From Thermoflexus sp. (GTDB lineage Bacteria; Chloroflexota; Anaerolineae; Thermoflexales; Thermoflexaceae), in the NCBI GenBank assembly GCA_017743605.1, contig JAGHYO010000035.1:1-14354 (forward strand): 14,354 bases of DNA, in the 5' to 3' direction. This document shows, piece after piece, positions 1 through 6,820 of this stretch (positions are counted from its first letter, which is position 1; every line of letters begins with the position of its first letter). The notes beneath the pieces are model-generated. The model was not told the DNA's origin. It did no database searches and saw only the letters and a list, made by a program, of their open reading frames with translations. The position numbers and the translations under genes were made by a program.

Positions 1-1
1 G

Positions 2-538
2 GAGTTCCTGGAGCATCGGGCGGAGACGGACCGCCGTTTTGCCGAGCTGGCAGAGGCCCTGCGTCGCTTGGTGGAGCGGGTGGATCGGATCGAACAAGAT
101 GTGGGGATGCTCAAAGACCACGACCTGCGCCGGCGCTATGTGGAGCTCGCGCCCTCTTACTTCGGTCGCCCGAACTTCCGTAAAGTCCGTGCGTTGACGC
201 CCTCTGAGCTGCTCGACCGGCTGTTGGCCGCGCTGGATGAGGGGAAAATCCGGCATGAGGACTTCGAGGAAGCCCGACGCATCGATGTAGTGATCCGCGG
301 CGAATGGGAGGGCCGCACGCTCCACTTTGCAATGGAGACCTCCTGGACGATCGATCGGTGGGATGTGGAGCGAGCCGTGCGACGCGCCCAGCTTCTTCTG
401 GCTGTCCTGGGGGAGACTTGGCCTGCGGTGGCGGGCAGCCGTTTGACCGAAGGGGCCTGTGAGCTCCTCCAGCGGATGCGCGCGGAGGGTCAGACCATCG
501 TGGTCGCCCAGGACGGAGAGATTGAGTGGCCCTCTTGA
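2..538 (+). CDS. Coiled-coil plus PD-(D/E)XK nuclease-like protein, 5'-truncated by window edge
   Basis: The reading frame is open from base 2, so the gene starts upstream; the TTG at 68 is only an internal Leu codon. The 178 visible residues begin with a charged heptad-like helix (RRFAELAEALRRLVERVDRI), a likely coiled coil. A globular domain follows with an Asp in RRIDVVIRG (visible residue about 95) and, after a strand, Glu-x-Ser in FAMETSW (Glu about 112), then a helix rich in Arg and Ala. This Asp, strand, E-x-S order fits the PD-(D/E)XK fold of restriction-endonuclease-like singletons common in Cyanobacteria and Chloroflexota. These usually have no partner genes and no proven substrate, so nuclease activity is inferred. 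It converges on the next gene with 13 bases between stops and no visible terminator. Confidence 0.8.
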   Translation, partial: EFLEHRAETDRRFAELAEALRRLVERVDRIEQDVGMLKDHDLRRRYVELAPSYFGRPNFRKVRALTPSELLDRLLAALDEGKIRHEDFEEARRIDVVIRGEWEGRTLHFAMETSWTIDRWDVERAVRRAQLLLAVLGETWPAVAGSRLTEGACELLQRMRAEGQTIVVAQDGEIEWPS

Positions 539-551
539 CCCAGCTCTCGGC

Positions 552-3032
552 TCAGCGGACCTCAATCCGCAGGGGCGCCGCCGGGATGACTTCCCCTTCC
601 TCTAGCTCAGCCGTCGCTTGAAAGACATAGGCCCCTGGGGCGAGAGGCCACCAGGCCCGATAGGGCGGGCTTGTCCATTCCATCCACGGCTTTCCATCGA
701 TCTCCACCCGCACGGATCGGGGGACCCCCTGTCCGGTCCACTGAAGCTCGACCAGGATGCGCTGGGCCTCTGAAGGGAGGGAAGGAACCCGCCGGTAGAT
801 CGCTCCCGCAGGTGGGGAGACCCAGCGCAGGCCGCCCGCTCCGTTCGCGCCTCTCTGCTCCGCCCGCGGAGGCAGGGGAAAGCCGTTCTCCTGCGCCCAT
901 TTCCAGGCCCGCGGCGGCCACACGATCATCACCCGCTCCTCCACCGCCTCGGGAGGCGTGTCCGGTCCCGCCAGGCCTCCAGTCCGACGATCGATCCGCC
1001 ACCGGCGATACAGATCATCGGCCTCTTTCGGCTCGGTGCCCTTGATGAACCATTCCTCCCGGGTCTGGGGGCACTCTGGCGTCGGGAGCTTGCCGGAAAG
1101 GGCGCAAACCGTCACCCGGCGCATCCCCTCTGGGACGGGGAAATCCCGAGCCGGCCGGCTGCGATGGAGGAGCGCCATCACCGCATGCCAGATGGGGGCA
1201 GCGCCCGTCACCCCTGAGACCTCCTGCAGGGGCGTCCGATCCACATTCCCAACCCAAACGCCCACCACCCAGTCCGGGGTATAACCGATGGTCCAGTTGT
1301 CCCGCCAGTCAATGCTGGTTCCTGTCTTCACAGCGGCTGGCCGGTCCAGCCGCAGGGGGCTCCATGCCCCGAACCCCAGCGTCCGCGCATCCGGATCCTT
1401 CAGGATATCCGTGATCAGGAAAGCAACCCGTGGATCCAGAACCCGGGGGCCCGGGCTTGGCTCCGCGCGAGCGCGCAACCGCCCATGCCGATCCCGGATC
1501 TCGCGGATCAGGATGGGGGTCACCCGGCGCCCGCCGCTGGCCAGCGCCGCATATGCCGCAGTGAGATCCAGCAATCGGACCTCCCCGCCTCCCAGGGTCA
1601 AGGAGAGCCCATACCGGGTAGGGGGGCCAGGGAGTTGGACCCCCAGGCGCTCCAGGAGATCCAAGAGGCGGGGAACTCCTACCTGTTCCAGCACGGCGAC
1701 GGCGGGCACGTTCAGGGAGGAGGCCAGGGCGACCCGGGCGGAGACCGGCCCATGGTAGCGCCGATCGTAATTGATCGGCTGGTAGCCTTCTCCCTCGGCT
1801 GTGAGGAAGGTCTGGGGCAGATCCCAGAGGAGGGAGGCCGGGGTGAGCAGGGGACCGCTGCGTGGATCGAAGGCCAGGGCGTACGTGAAGGGCTTGAGAG
1901 CGGAGCCGGGCTGACGGGGGATCCGGACCCCATCCACCGCCCCGCTGATCGTTGCGTTGAAGTAATCCGGGCTGCCCACCCAGGCCAGGACCTCTCCGGT
2001 CTGCGGGTGCAGGACCACGACAGCTCCGTTGCGGGCCCCCGCGCCCGGGCGATCCGGACGGGGGCGGTTGATCTCCGCGAGGTGGTGACGCAGGATCCCG
2101 GTGACGGCCTCGTTCCACGCCAGATCCAGGGTGGTGGTGACGACCAGGCCCTCTTCGAACATAGCTTCCTCCCCGAACTGAGCTACCAGCGCTTCGCGGA
2201 TCGCCATCACAAAATGAGGGGCGTGGATGGGGAAGGGGACGCTGGCGAAGCGCAAGCGCTCCGCGGCGGCGATGGCCGCCTCCTCTGCGGAGAGGAAGCC
2301 GTGTCGAACCATCAGGCGGAGCACCTGCTGTCGGCGCGCCTCCGCGGCCTCTGGCCGGGTGAGGGGATCATACCGGCTGGGGGCTTGCGGCAGGCCGGCC
2401 AGCAGCGCGCACTCCGCGGTATCCAGCTCCCCCGCATGCTTACCGAAGTAAGTCCGGGCTGCGGCCTCCAGGCCGTAGGCGAAGTGTCCATAGAAAACCG
2501 TGTTCAGGTAGATCTCAAGCAGCTCATCCTTTCCATAGCGCCGGCTGAGCTCCAGGGCCAGTAGGGCTTCCCGGACTTTCCGCCGCAGGGTGCGCGCGGT
2601 TCGCTCGTCCGGGTGGAGCAGGAGGGAGCGGGCGATCTGCTGAGGGATGGTGCTGGCCCCGCTCAGGGAGCTCTCCCCCCGAAGGTTCGTCCACAGCGCG
2701 CGCAGGATGGCGATGGGATCCACCCCAGGGTGCTGGTAGAAGCGGGCATCCTCTGTCGCCAGGGTGGCCTGGACGCAGGCCCGGGGGATGCGGGAGAGGG
2801 GCACCCAGGTGTGGCGTCCCTGATAGGGCGGAGCGATCTCATACAGGAGCCGGCCGTGGCGATCGAGGATCTGCACTCCGTGCGCAGGGGCGCGCCGGAA
2901 GAGCCCCTCGGGATCCGGGAGCGGGCCGATCCAGAGCCAGAACAGGCCTCCTAGCCCTCCGATCCCGGCGAACCCGAGGAACAGAAGAAGGGCTGACCGC
3001 CTGCGCCGCCCCCACCTCTGATGTGCGCCCAT
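552..3032 (-). CDS. pbpC: Penicillin-binding protein 1C (bifunctional glycosyltransferase/transpeptidase)
   Basis: An 826-residue class A PBP that polymerises lipid II and cross-links peptidoglycan on the outer face of the membrane. A basic N-terminus and one membrane anchor (about 13-36) precede the GT51 domain, with the catalytic-Glu motif EDARFYQHPG (E94), STIPQQ (127-132) and RRKVREALLALELSRRY. The transpeptidase domain has S377-x-x-K380 (PGSALKPF), S439-L-N441 and K569-T-G-T. The last 90 residues or so (about 735-826) form a beta-rich BiPBP_C-like domain, which together with the length (E. coli PbpC is about 770) points to PBP1C rather than 1A. Translation starts at ATG 3032 behind GGGAGAGG with a 7-base spacer. 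It lies 48 bases downstream of the membrane protease gene with no terminator between, so the two probably share a transcript. All catalytic motifs are intact. Confidence 0.95.
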   Translation of the reverse strand: MGAHQRWGRRRRSALLLFLGFAGIGGLGGLFWLWIGPLPDPEGLFRRAPAHGVQILDRHGRLLYEIAPPYQGRHTWVPLSRIPRACVQATLATEDARFYQHPGVDPIAILRALWTNLRGESSLSGASTIPQQIARSLLLHPDERTARTLRRKVREALLALELSRRYGKDELLEIYLNTVFYGHFAYGLEAAARTYFGKHAGELDTAECALLAGLPQAPSRYDPLTRPEAAEARRQQVLRLMVRHGFLSAEEAAIAAAERLRFASVPFPIHAPHFVMAIREALVAQFGEEAMFEEGLVVTTTLDLAWNEAVTGILRHHLAEINRPRPDRPGAGARNGAVVVLHPQTGEVLAWVGSPDYFNATISGAVDGVRIPRQPGSALKPFTYALAFDPRSGPLLTPASLLWDLPQTFLTAEGEGYQPINYDRRYHGPVSARVALASSLNVPAVAVLEQVGVPRLLDLLERLGVQLPGPPTRYGLSLTLGGGEVRLLDLTAAYAALASGGRRVTPILIREIRDRHGRLRARAEPSPGPRVLDPRVAFLITDILKDPDARTLGFGAWSPLRLDRPAAVKTGTSIDWRDNWTIGYTPDWVVGVWVGNVDRTPLQEVSGVTGAAPIWHAVMALLHRSRPARDFPVPEGMRRVTVCALSGKLPTPECPQTREEWFIKGTEPKEADDLYRRWRIDRRTGGLAGPDTPPEAVEERVMIVWPPRAWKWAQENGFPLPPRAEQRGANGAGGLRWVSPPAGAIYRRVPSLPSEAQRILVELQWTGQGVPRSVRVEIDGKPWMEWTSPPYRAWWPLAPGAYVFQATAELEEGEVIPAAPLRIEVR

Positions 3033-3080
3033 GGAGTAACCTCTCCCGGGGCTTCCCGGATCTGCGGCGGGTGCCCCCTT

Positions 3081-4181
3081 TCAAAACTCCACCACCGAGA
3101 AGGGAACAGGGACGAAGATCAGCAGGAACAAGATCCAGGTGAGCCATCCGATGGCCTGGCGCGTCGGGTTCAAGGGGGTGATGTCGTTCAGCGGCGGCGG
3201 ATGGTGCAGGCCGGTCAGCATCGGCATGAAGGCCCAGAGGAACCATCCCGGCCAGCGCAGGCCCAGCAGCAGCAAGGCGAACACGCCGATCTCTGAGATC
3301 CGCCACGCGGTGCGGCCCAGCATCGCATACATGATGTGCCCGCCATCCAGCTGACCCAGGGGCAGCAGATTGAAGGCCGTCACCAGCAGCCCGATCCACC
3401 CCGCCCACGCCAGGACATTCAGCTGCACATCGTAGCCGTCGCTCGGAAGAGGTCGCCCGAAAATCAGCACCTTCAGCCCCCAGTAAAGGAGGGAGTTGCC
3501 CTCCAGGGCCACTATGCCCCGCAGGGGGACCACCGGGGAGGTGTAGAGGCCGTAGATCAAGATCGGAAGGGCGACAGCCAGCCCGGCCAGGGGGCCAGCC
3601 ACCCCAATATCGAAGAGGGCCTTGCGATTCAGGATCGGCGAGCGGATCTGGATGAACGCTCCGAAGGTCCCTAGGGTTCCGATCCACGGGGGCACAGGGA
3701 TGAAATAGGGTAGGGTGACTTCGCTGCGGTGCAGCCGCGCGGCGACGTAGTGCCCCATCTCGTGAACCCCCAGGATCAGCAGGAGCGCCCCGGCGAAGGT
3801 GATCCCCTGGGAGAGGTTGAGGCCGCCCTCGCTCCCATAGAGGGCTCCGGCCCATACAGTGGTCGCCGCTGTGGCCAGGAAGAGCAACAGGTTGATCCAG
3901 GGACGGGCCCGAGAGGGCCGGAACACCCCTGCCTGGGCGATGATCTGATCGGTGTTCCCATAGCGGCGCAGGATCGGGGTATAGCCCAGGGCCTCAAAAC
4001 GATCGCGCAGGAGCTCAAAAGCGGCCTCGGCGTCTGTCTGCAGGTAGCCGTCGAAAGCGATCACCTGATCCGGGGGATACAGCACCCGGGTCTCCGTGAT
4101 CACGAAAAGCCCTCGCAACGCCGACGCCAGCCGGTCCAGCGTGGAGGGCGTCCATCCTGTCTCATACCACACGGTTTCCAT
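3081..4181 (-). CDS. Site-2 protease family membrane metalloprotease (M50, EGY-like)
   Basis: A 366-residue integral membrane zinc protease that should cut substrate helices within the membrane. Counting from ATG 4181, a soluble N-terminal domain of about 92 residues precedes roughly six membrane segments. The first core helix carries HEMGH (140-144; His140, His144 zinc ligands, Glu141 catalytic) and a late helix carries the third-ligand motif LDGGH (278-282, Asp279). The N-domain plus the short, PDZ-less core resembles plant EGY and cyanobacterial relatives more than RseP; the substrate cannot be told. A TTG at 4190 would add three residues; I prefer ATG 4181, though the ribosome site is weak for both (an AGG ten bases before the ATG). 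It is the first gene of a likely operon with pbpC, suggesting an envelope-linked role. Confidence 0.92.
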   Translation of the reverse strand: METVWYETGWTPSTLDRLASALRGLFVITETRVLYPPDQVIAFDGYLQTDAEAAFELLRDRFEALGYTPILRRYGNTDQIIAQAGVFRPSRARPWINLLLFLATAATTVWAGALYGSEGGLNLSQGITFAGALLLILGVHEMGHYVAARLHRSEVTLPYFIPVPPWIGTLGTFGAFIQIRSPILNRKALFDIGVAGPLAGLAVALPILIYGLYTSPVVPLRGIVALEGNSLLYWGLKVLIFGRPLPSDGYDVQLNVLAWAGWIGLLVTAFNLLPLGQLDGGHIMYAMLGRTAWRISEIGVFALLLLGLRWPGWFLWAFMPMLTGLHHPPPLNDITPLNPTRQAIGWLTWILFLLIFVPVPFSVVEF

Positions 4182-4238
4182 TGGATCCAACGCCTGATCC
4201 AGCGTGCGGATGGGGATTCAGCTCTTCTTGACTTCTTT

Positions 4239-4322
4239 AAGGACGGAGGGAACCTGCCCCGTTCGGACCACCCTGCGGAGCCTTTCGCTGGCTCTCGGAG
4301 GGCTTCGCAACGTTCACCCTCT
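4239..4322 (-). promoter_or_regulatory. Structured 5' leader of the protease-pbpC operon, T-box-like 3' part
   Basis: Read on the minus strand, this leader can form a hairpin GAGGG/CCCTC (4321-4317 with 4302-4298) and a second one GAGCC/GGCTC (4294-4290 with 4282-4278, seven-base loop). Next comes AGGGTGGTCCG, then a GC-rich arm, then CCGTCCTT (4274-4239). The last elements resemble the antiterminator bulge sequence (AGGGTGGNACCG) and the GTCCTT tail of T-box leaders. A normal Stem I with specifier loop is not visible between the promoter and here, and the next gene is not an aminoacyl-tRNA synthetase. It may be a reduced T-box, a relic, or an unrelated structured leader. Confidence 0.3.
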
Positions 4323-4331
4323 CATTTTCTC

Positions 4332-4360
4332 AGTCTAAGGCACAGATGCCGGGCGCGCAA
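4332..4360 (-). promoter_or_regulatory. Candidate promoter of the protease-pbpC operon
   Basis: On the minus strand TTGCGC (4360-4355) and TAGACT (4337-4332) are separated by 17 bases, which fits a housekeeping sigma promoter with a poor -35 and a moderate -10. Transcription would start near 4325 and give a leader of about 145 bases. The 10-mer TTAGACTGAG around this -10 recurs at the -10 candidate of the decarboxylase gene (12838-12847). Confidence 0.4.
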
Positions 4361-4438
4361 CGAGAGGTCTGGCGTCGCCGCCCTGCCCTCATGGCCGGTT
4401 TTGCGGTAGGATAGGATGTAGGGAGCAAAGGGTCGCTG

Positions 4439-4460
4439 CCCCCGCTGGCTGTGGCGGGGG
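4439..4460 (+). promoter_or_regulatory. GC-rich hairpin in the yvcK leader
   Basis: A perfect seven-base stem, CCCCCGC with GCGGGGG, encloses the eight-base loop TGGCTGTG. No T-run follows, so it is not a standard terminator; it lies 75 bases before the yvcK start codon. A smaller hairpin CTGG-GAAA-CCGG with a GNRA loop (about 4508-4519) sits just before the purine-rich ribosome site. A role in mRNA folding or stability is possible; I recognise no known riboswitch. Confidence 0.3.
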
Positions 4461-4535
4461 TGATCGGAGGGCTGTGATCCCGGGCTCTCGTTCGCAGGCA
4501 AGCGCAACTGGGAAACCGGGGGAGAGAGATCCGCG

Positions 4536-5852
4536 ATGACCCTGAGGCGATGGACCGGTCCAGGATGGGAGAGGATCGTCCGCTCCCTCCGTTACTGGCT
4601 GCTGCCCGGGATGGGAGTTAAGCGGTGGCTGGTCCTGCTGCTGGTGGGAATCACCGAGCTGGCCCTGGCCCTGGCCTACGTGCTGGTGACTCTCTACCGG
4701 GAGCAACCCCTGCCGCCGATCTTTTATTACATCACCCTTCAGTTCATCCCCCGGCTGGGCCGGGCGGCGCTCTTCGGGATCCTAGGCCTGGTCACCACCG
4801 GTTTTGCCCTGCTCCGGTTGAACCGCACGTTGCTCTCTCCCTTCCTCCAGCCGGGGCGGGATGTAGCGGAGATCCTCCACCGTCACCGGCAGCGAGAGCG
4901 GGGGCCGCGCATCGTGGTCATCGGCGGGGGGACCGGTCAATCCACCTTGCTTCGCGGGCTGAAGGGGATGAGCGCGCGGCTGACGGCAGTGGTCACCGTG
5001 GCGGATGATGGGGGCAGTTCTGGTCGGCTGCGTCGGGAGATGGGCCTGTTGCCGCCCGGGGACTTCCGGAACTGCTTGGCTGCCCTGGCGGAAGCTGAGC
5101 CGTTAATGACTGCTCTCTTTCAATACCGGTTCGGACGAGGGACCGGCCTCAACGGCCATGCTTTCGGGAACCTTTTCATCGCTGCCATGGCGGAGATCAC
5201 CGGTAGCTTCGAGCGGGCGGTCGCGGAATCCAGCCGCGTCCTGGCCGTCCGCGGACAGGTGCTGCCGTGCACGGTGGAGCACGTGATCCTGGCCGCGGAG
5301 ATCCGTGACGTGGAAGGCCGCATCCACCGAGTAGACGGTGAATCCGCGATCCCGGAGGTTCGGGGCCGCATCGAGCGGGTGTGGCTGATCCCGGAGCACG
5401 CCCGAGCGTATCCGGAGACCCTCCGAGCCATTCTGGAGGCCGACCTCATCGTTCTGGGACCGGGAAGCCTCTACACCAGCGTGCTGCCCAACCTGCTGGT
5501 GGAGGGCATCGTCCCGGCCATCCGGGCCAGCCGAGCCCTTAAAGTCTACGTGTGCAACGTGGCCACTCAAATCGGGGAGACAGACGGCTATACCGTGGCG
5601 GATCACGTCCGAGCCATCGAGCGACATGTGGGGGCGGGGCTCTTTGATCTGGTCCTGGCGAACAGCCAGATGGACGTGCCCTGGGACGAGATCCCGAAGG
5701 AGGTGGGCGAGCTGGTGCGCTGGGATGGGCAGCCGATCCCGCCCTACGCGGTGGTGGCGATGGATATGATCGATGAGCGGATGCCCTGGCGCCATGATCC
5801 GGAGAAGCTGGCCCAGGCATTGATGGTTCTTTTTGAGCGCAGCCGCCGTTAA
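4536..5852 (+). CDS. yvcK: YvcK/CofD-like gluconeogenesis factor with N-terminal membrane domain
   Basis: The C-terminal ~315 residues are a YvcK-type CofD-fold protein: nucleotide-sugar-binding loop VIGGGTGQSTLLRGL (about 128-142), TVADDGGSSGRLR (154-166), PPGDFRNCL (173-181) and LGPGSLYTSVLPNLL (307-321). In other bacteria YvcK binds UDP-sugars, is needed on gluconeogenic carbon sources, and influences cell shape and PBP localisation. Residues 1-125 are additional to the usual ~320-residue protein: a basic stretch, two hydrophobic helices (about 31-53 and 75-96), then a basic linker, so this form should be membrane-anchored with YvcK in the cytoplasm. The ATG at 4536 follows GGGGGAGAGAGA. 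The lipoprotein gene starts 17 bases after the stop, implying one transcript. Family assignment is secure; wall-linked function is inferred. Confidence 0.93.
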   Translation: MTLRRWTGPGWERIVRSLRYWLLPGMGVKRWLVLLLVGITELALALAYVLVTLYREQPLPPIFYYITLQFIPRLGRAALFGILGLVTTGFALLRLNRTLLSPFLQPGRDVAEILHRHRQRERGPRIVVIGGGTGQSTLLRGLKGMSARLTAVVTVADDGGSSGRLRREMGLLPPGDFRNCLAALAEAEPLMTALFQYRFGRGTGLNGHAFGNLFIAAMAEITGSFERAVAESSRVLAVRGQVLPCTVEHVILAAEIRDVEGRIHRVDGESAIPEVRGRIERVWLIPEHARAYPETLRAILEADLIVLGPGSLYTSVLPNLLVEGIVPAIRASRALKVYVCNVATQIGETDGYTVADHVRAIERHVGAGLFDLVLANSQMDVPWDEIPKEVGELVRWDGQPIPPYAVVAMDMIDERMPWRHDPEKLAQALMVLFERSRR

Positions 5853-5869
5853 GGCGCGGAGGTCCTTCA

Positions 5870-6532
5870 GTGGAGCGGCACATCCGATATGGAGTGCATG
5901 GGGCCCTCGGGCTGGTGCTCTTGGTCGGGAGCGCCTGCCTTCGGGAGCCCTTCCGTCCTGGTCCTCTGATCTATGAAGGGCCTTACCGAGTTGAGTCGGC
6001 CGTGGGGGAGAGGTTGCCCGGGACGGACGTCCGTTACTTAGGGGTGGGGACGCAGGGAGCGCGCGTGCATATTGAGGGCCAGGAGGCGATGCGTTTAGCG
6101 GGGGATTCTTTGGAAGCGGCGGCCCAGCCGCATCCCACGCTGGCAGTGCGCTATAACCTCCGAATCTATTCCTACGATGAACGTGCTCTCCATGCGATTG
6201 GCACCGCCCGCGTTGAGCTCTGGGAAGCGCAGCCGCGGATGGGACCGCTGCCGGAGAAGGCGGCGGTGCGCTTCACCGCCCCAGTCACTTACCGAGTGCC
6301 CCGGGACGGGGTGATCCCCGGGACCTCGATCGTTTATCGAGGGAAGGAGGACGGGCGGGCGCGCCTGGAGGGCCTCGCGGGCTATCCCCACCGGAACATT
6401 GGGGACTCGATTCTCTGGACCGGACAGGTGCATCCGATGGTCCATCTGAACGCTGCCTTCCGGGTCCTGCTGATCGAGGATTCCTGGCTGACGGTGGGGG
6501 GGACGGTCGAGGTGTGGCTCTCAGGGCTTTGA
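5870..6532 (+). CDS. Predicted lipoprotein with an internal tandem duplication
   Basis: A 220-residue protein I do not recognise. It starts at GTG 5870 behind GGAGG with a 7-base spacer, 17 bases after yvcK. A hydrophobic signal segment (about 9-22) ends at Cys23 (LLVGSAC), a plausible lipidation site although Gly at -3 is not ideal. The rest is two copies of one beta-rich module: about 39-118 and 141-217. Matching blocks include YRV...LPGTDVRY with YRV...IPGTSIVY, GDSLEAAAQPHP with GDSILWTGQVHP, and GTARVELW with GTVEVWL. It is likely an exported, surface-anchored protein co-transcribed with yvcK. No enzyme motif is evident, so a structural or binding role is a guess. Confidence 0.8.
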   Translation: MERHIRYGVHGALGLVLLVGSACLREPFRPGPLIYEGPYRVESAVGERLPGTDVRYLGVGTQGARVHIEGQEAMRLAGDSLEAAAQPHPTLAVRYNLRIYSYDERALHAIGTARVELWEAQPRMGPLPEKAAVRFTAPVTYRVPRDGVIPGTSIVYRGKEDGRARLEGLAGYPHRNIGDSILWTGQVHPMVHLNAAFRVLLIEDSWLTVGGTVEVWLSGL

Positions 6533-6565
6533 GAGGGATCAGCATTTCGAAAAGGGGGGATTGTC

Positions 6566-6799
6566 ATGGTCCGGGCCTATTTGTTCATCCAGGCGGCGAT
6601 GGGCAAGCCCGGCGCAGTCGCAGAGGCCCTGCGCGGGCTTCCTGAGGTGAAATCCGCCGTGGTGGTCACTGGGCCTTACGATGTGATCGCCCTCATCGAG
6701 GCGTCCGACCTGCAGGCCCTGGGCCGGGTGATCACCGAGAAGATCCAGACCCTCGAGGGGGTGGAGCGCACCCTGACTTCGCTGGTCACCGGGATCTAA
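6566..6799 (+). CDS. Stand-alone Lrp/AsnC ligand-binding (RAM) domain protein
   Basis: At 77 residues this is only the C-terminal domain of Lrp/AsnC regulators, a ferredoxin-like alpha-beta fold that binds amino acids and oligomerises; the helix-turn-helix half is absent. Family features include the N-terminal strand AYLFIQA, the helix PGAVAEALRGLPEV, the strand AVVVTGPYDVIALIEA and the ending GVERTLTSLVTGI. Stand-alone RAM proteins occur in archaea and many bacteria, where they are thought to bind amino acids or mix with full-length Lrp proteins. The ATG follows GGGGGGA with a 5-base spacer. It lies 33 bases after the lipoprotein stop and may be the last gene of the yvcK transcript. Its ligand and partner cannot be told. 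Confidence 0.9.
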   Translation: MVRAYLFIQAAMGKPGAVAEALRGLPEVKSAVVVTGPYDVIALIEASDLQALGRVITEKIQTLEGVERTLTSLVTGI

Positions 6800-6804
6800 G
6801 GGAG

Positions 6805-6819
6805 GGCCGCGTCGCGGCC
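6805..6819. terminator. Short inverted repeat between convergent genes
   Basis: GGCCGC-GTC-GCGGCC is a perfect six-base stem with a three-base loop, filling the 21-base gap between the stops of the RAM-domain gene and the convergent VWA gene. It could act on transcripts from both sides, but there is no T-run on either strand, so intrinsic termination is uncertain. Confidence 0.35.
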
Positions 6820-6820
6820 G

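Larger units (their letters stand above)
4182..4535. other. Divergent intergenic region between protease-pbpC operon and yvcK
   Basis: This 354-base stretch holds no convincing gene. It must contain the start signals for the leftward protease/pbpC operon and the rightward yvcK group. Leftward it shows a TTGCGC/TAGACT promoter candidate (4332-4360) and a structured leader (4239-4322). Rightward, between 4439 and the yvcK start, it shows a strong GC hairpin and a GAAA-capped mini-hairpin. A repeated TAGGAT (4407-4417) looks like a -10 box for yvcK but has no recognisable -35 partner. Small frames here lack coding character. Confidence 0.7.

Noticed and set aside
1485..2564. A 359-codon plus-strand frame inside pbpC
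   Set aside because: It is antisense to the intact PBP1C catalytic domains and rich in Gln, Gly and Asp without a motif; a shadow frame.
2839..3855. A 338-codon minus-strand frame overlapping the protease and pbpC
   Set aside because: It shares the strand but reads a different frame from two motif-bearing genes; low-complexity Arg/Pro/Gly composition.
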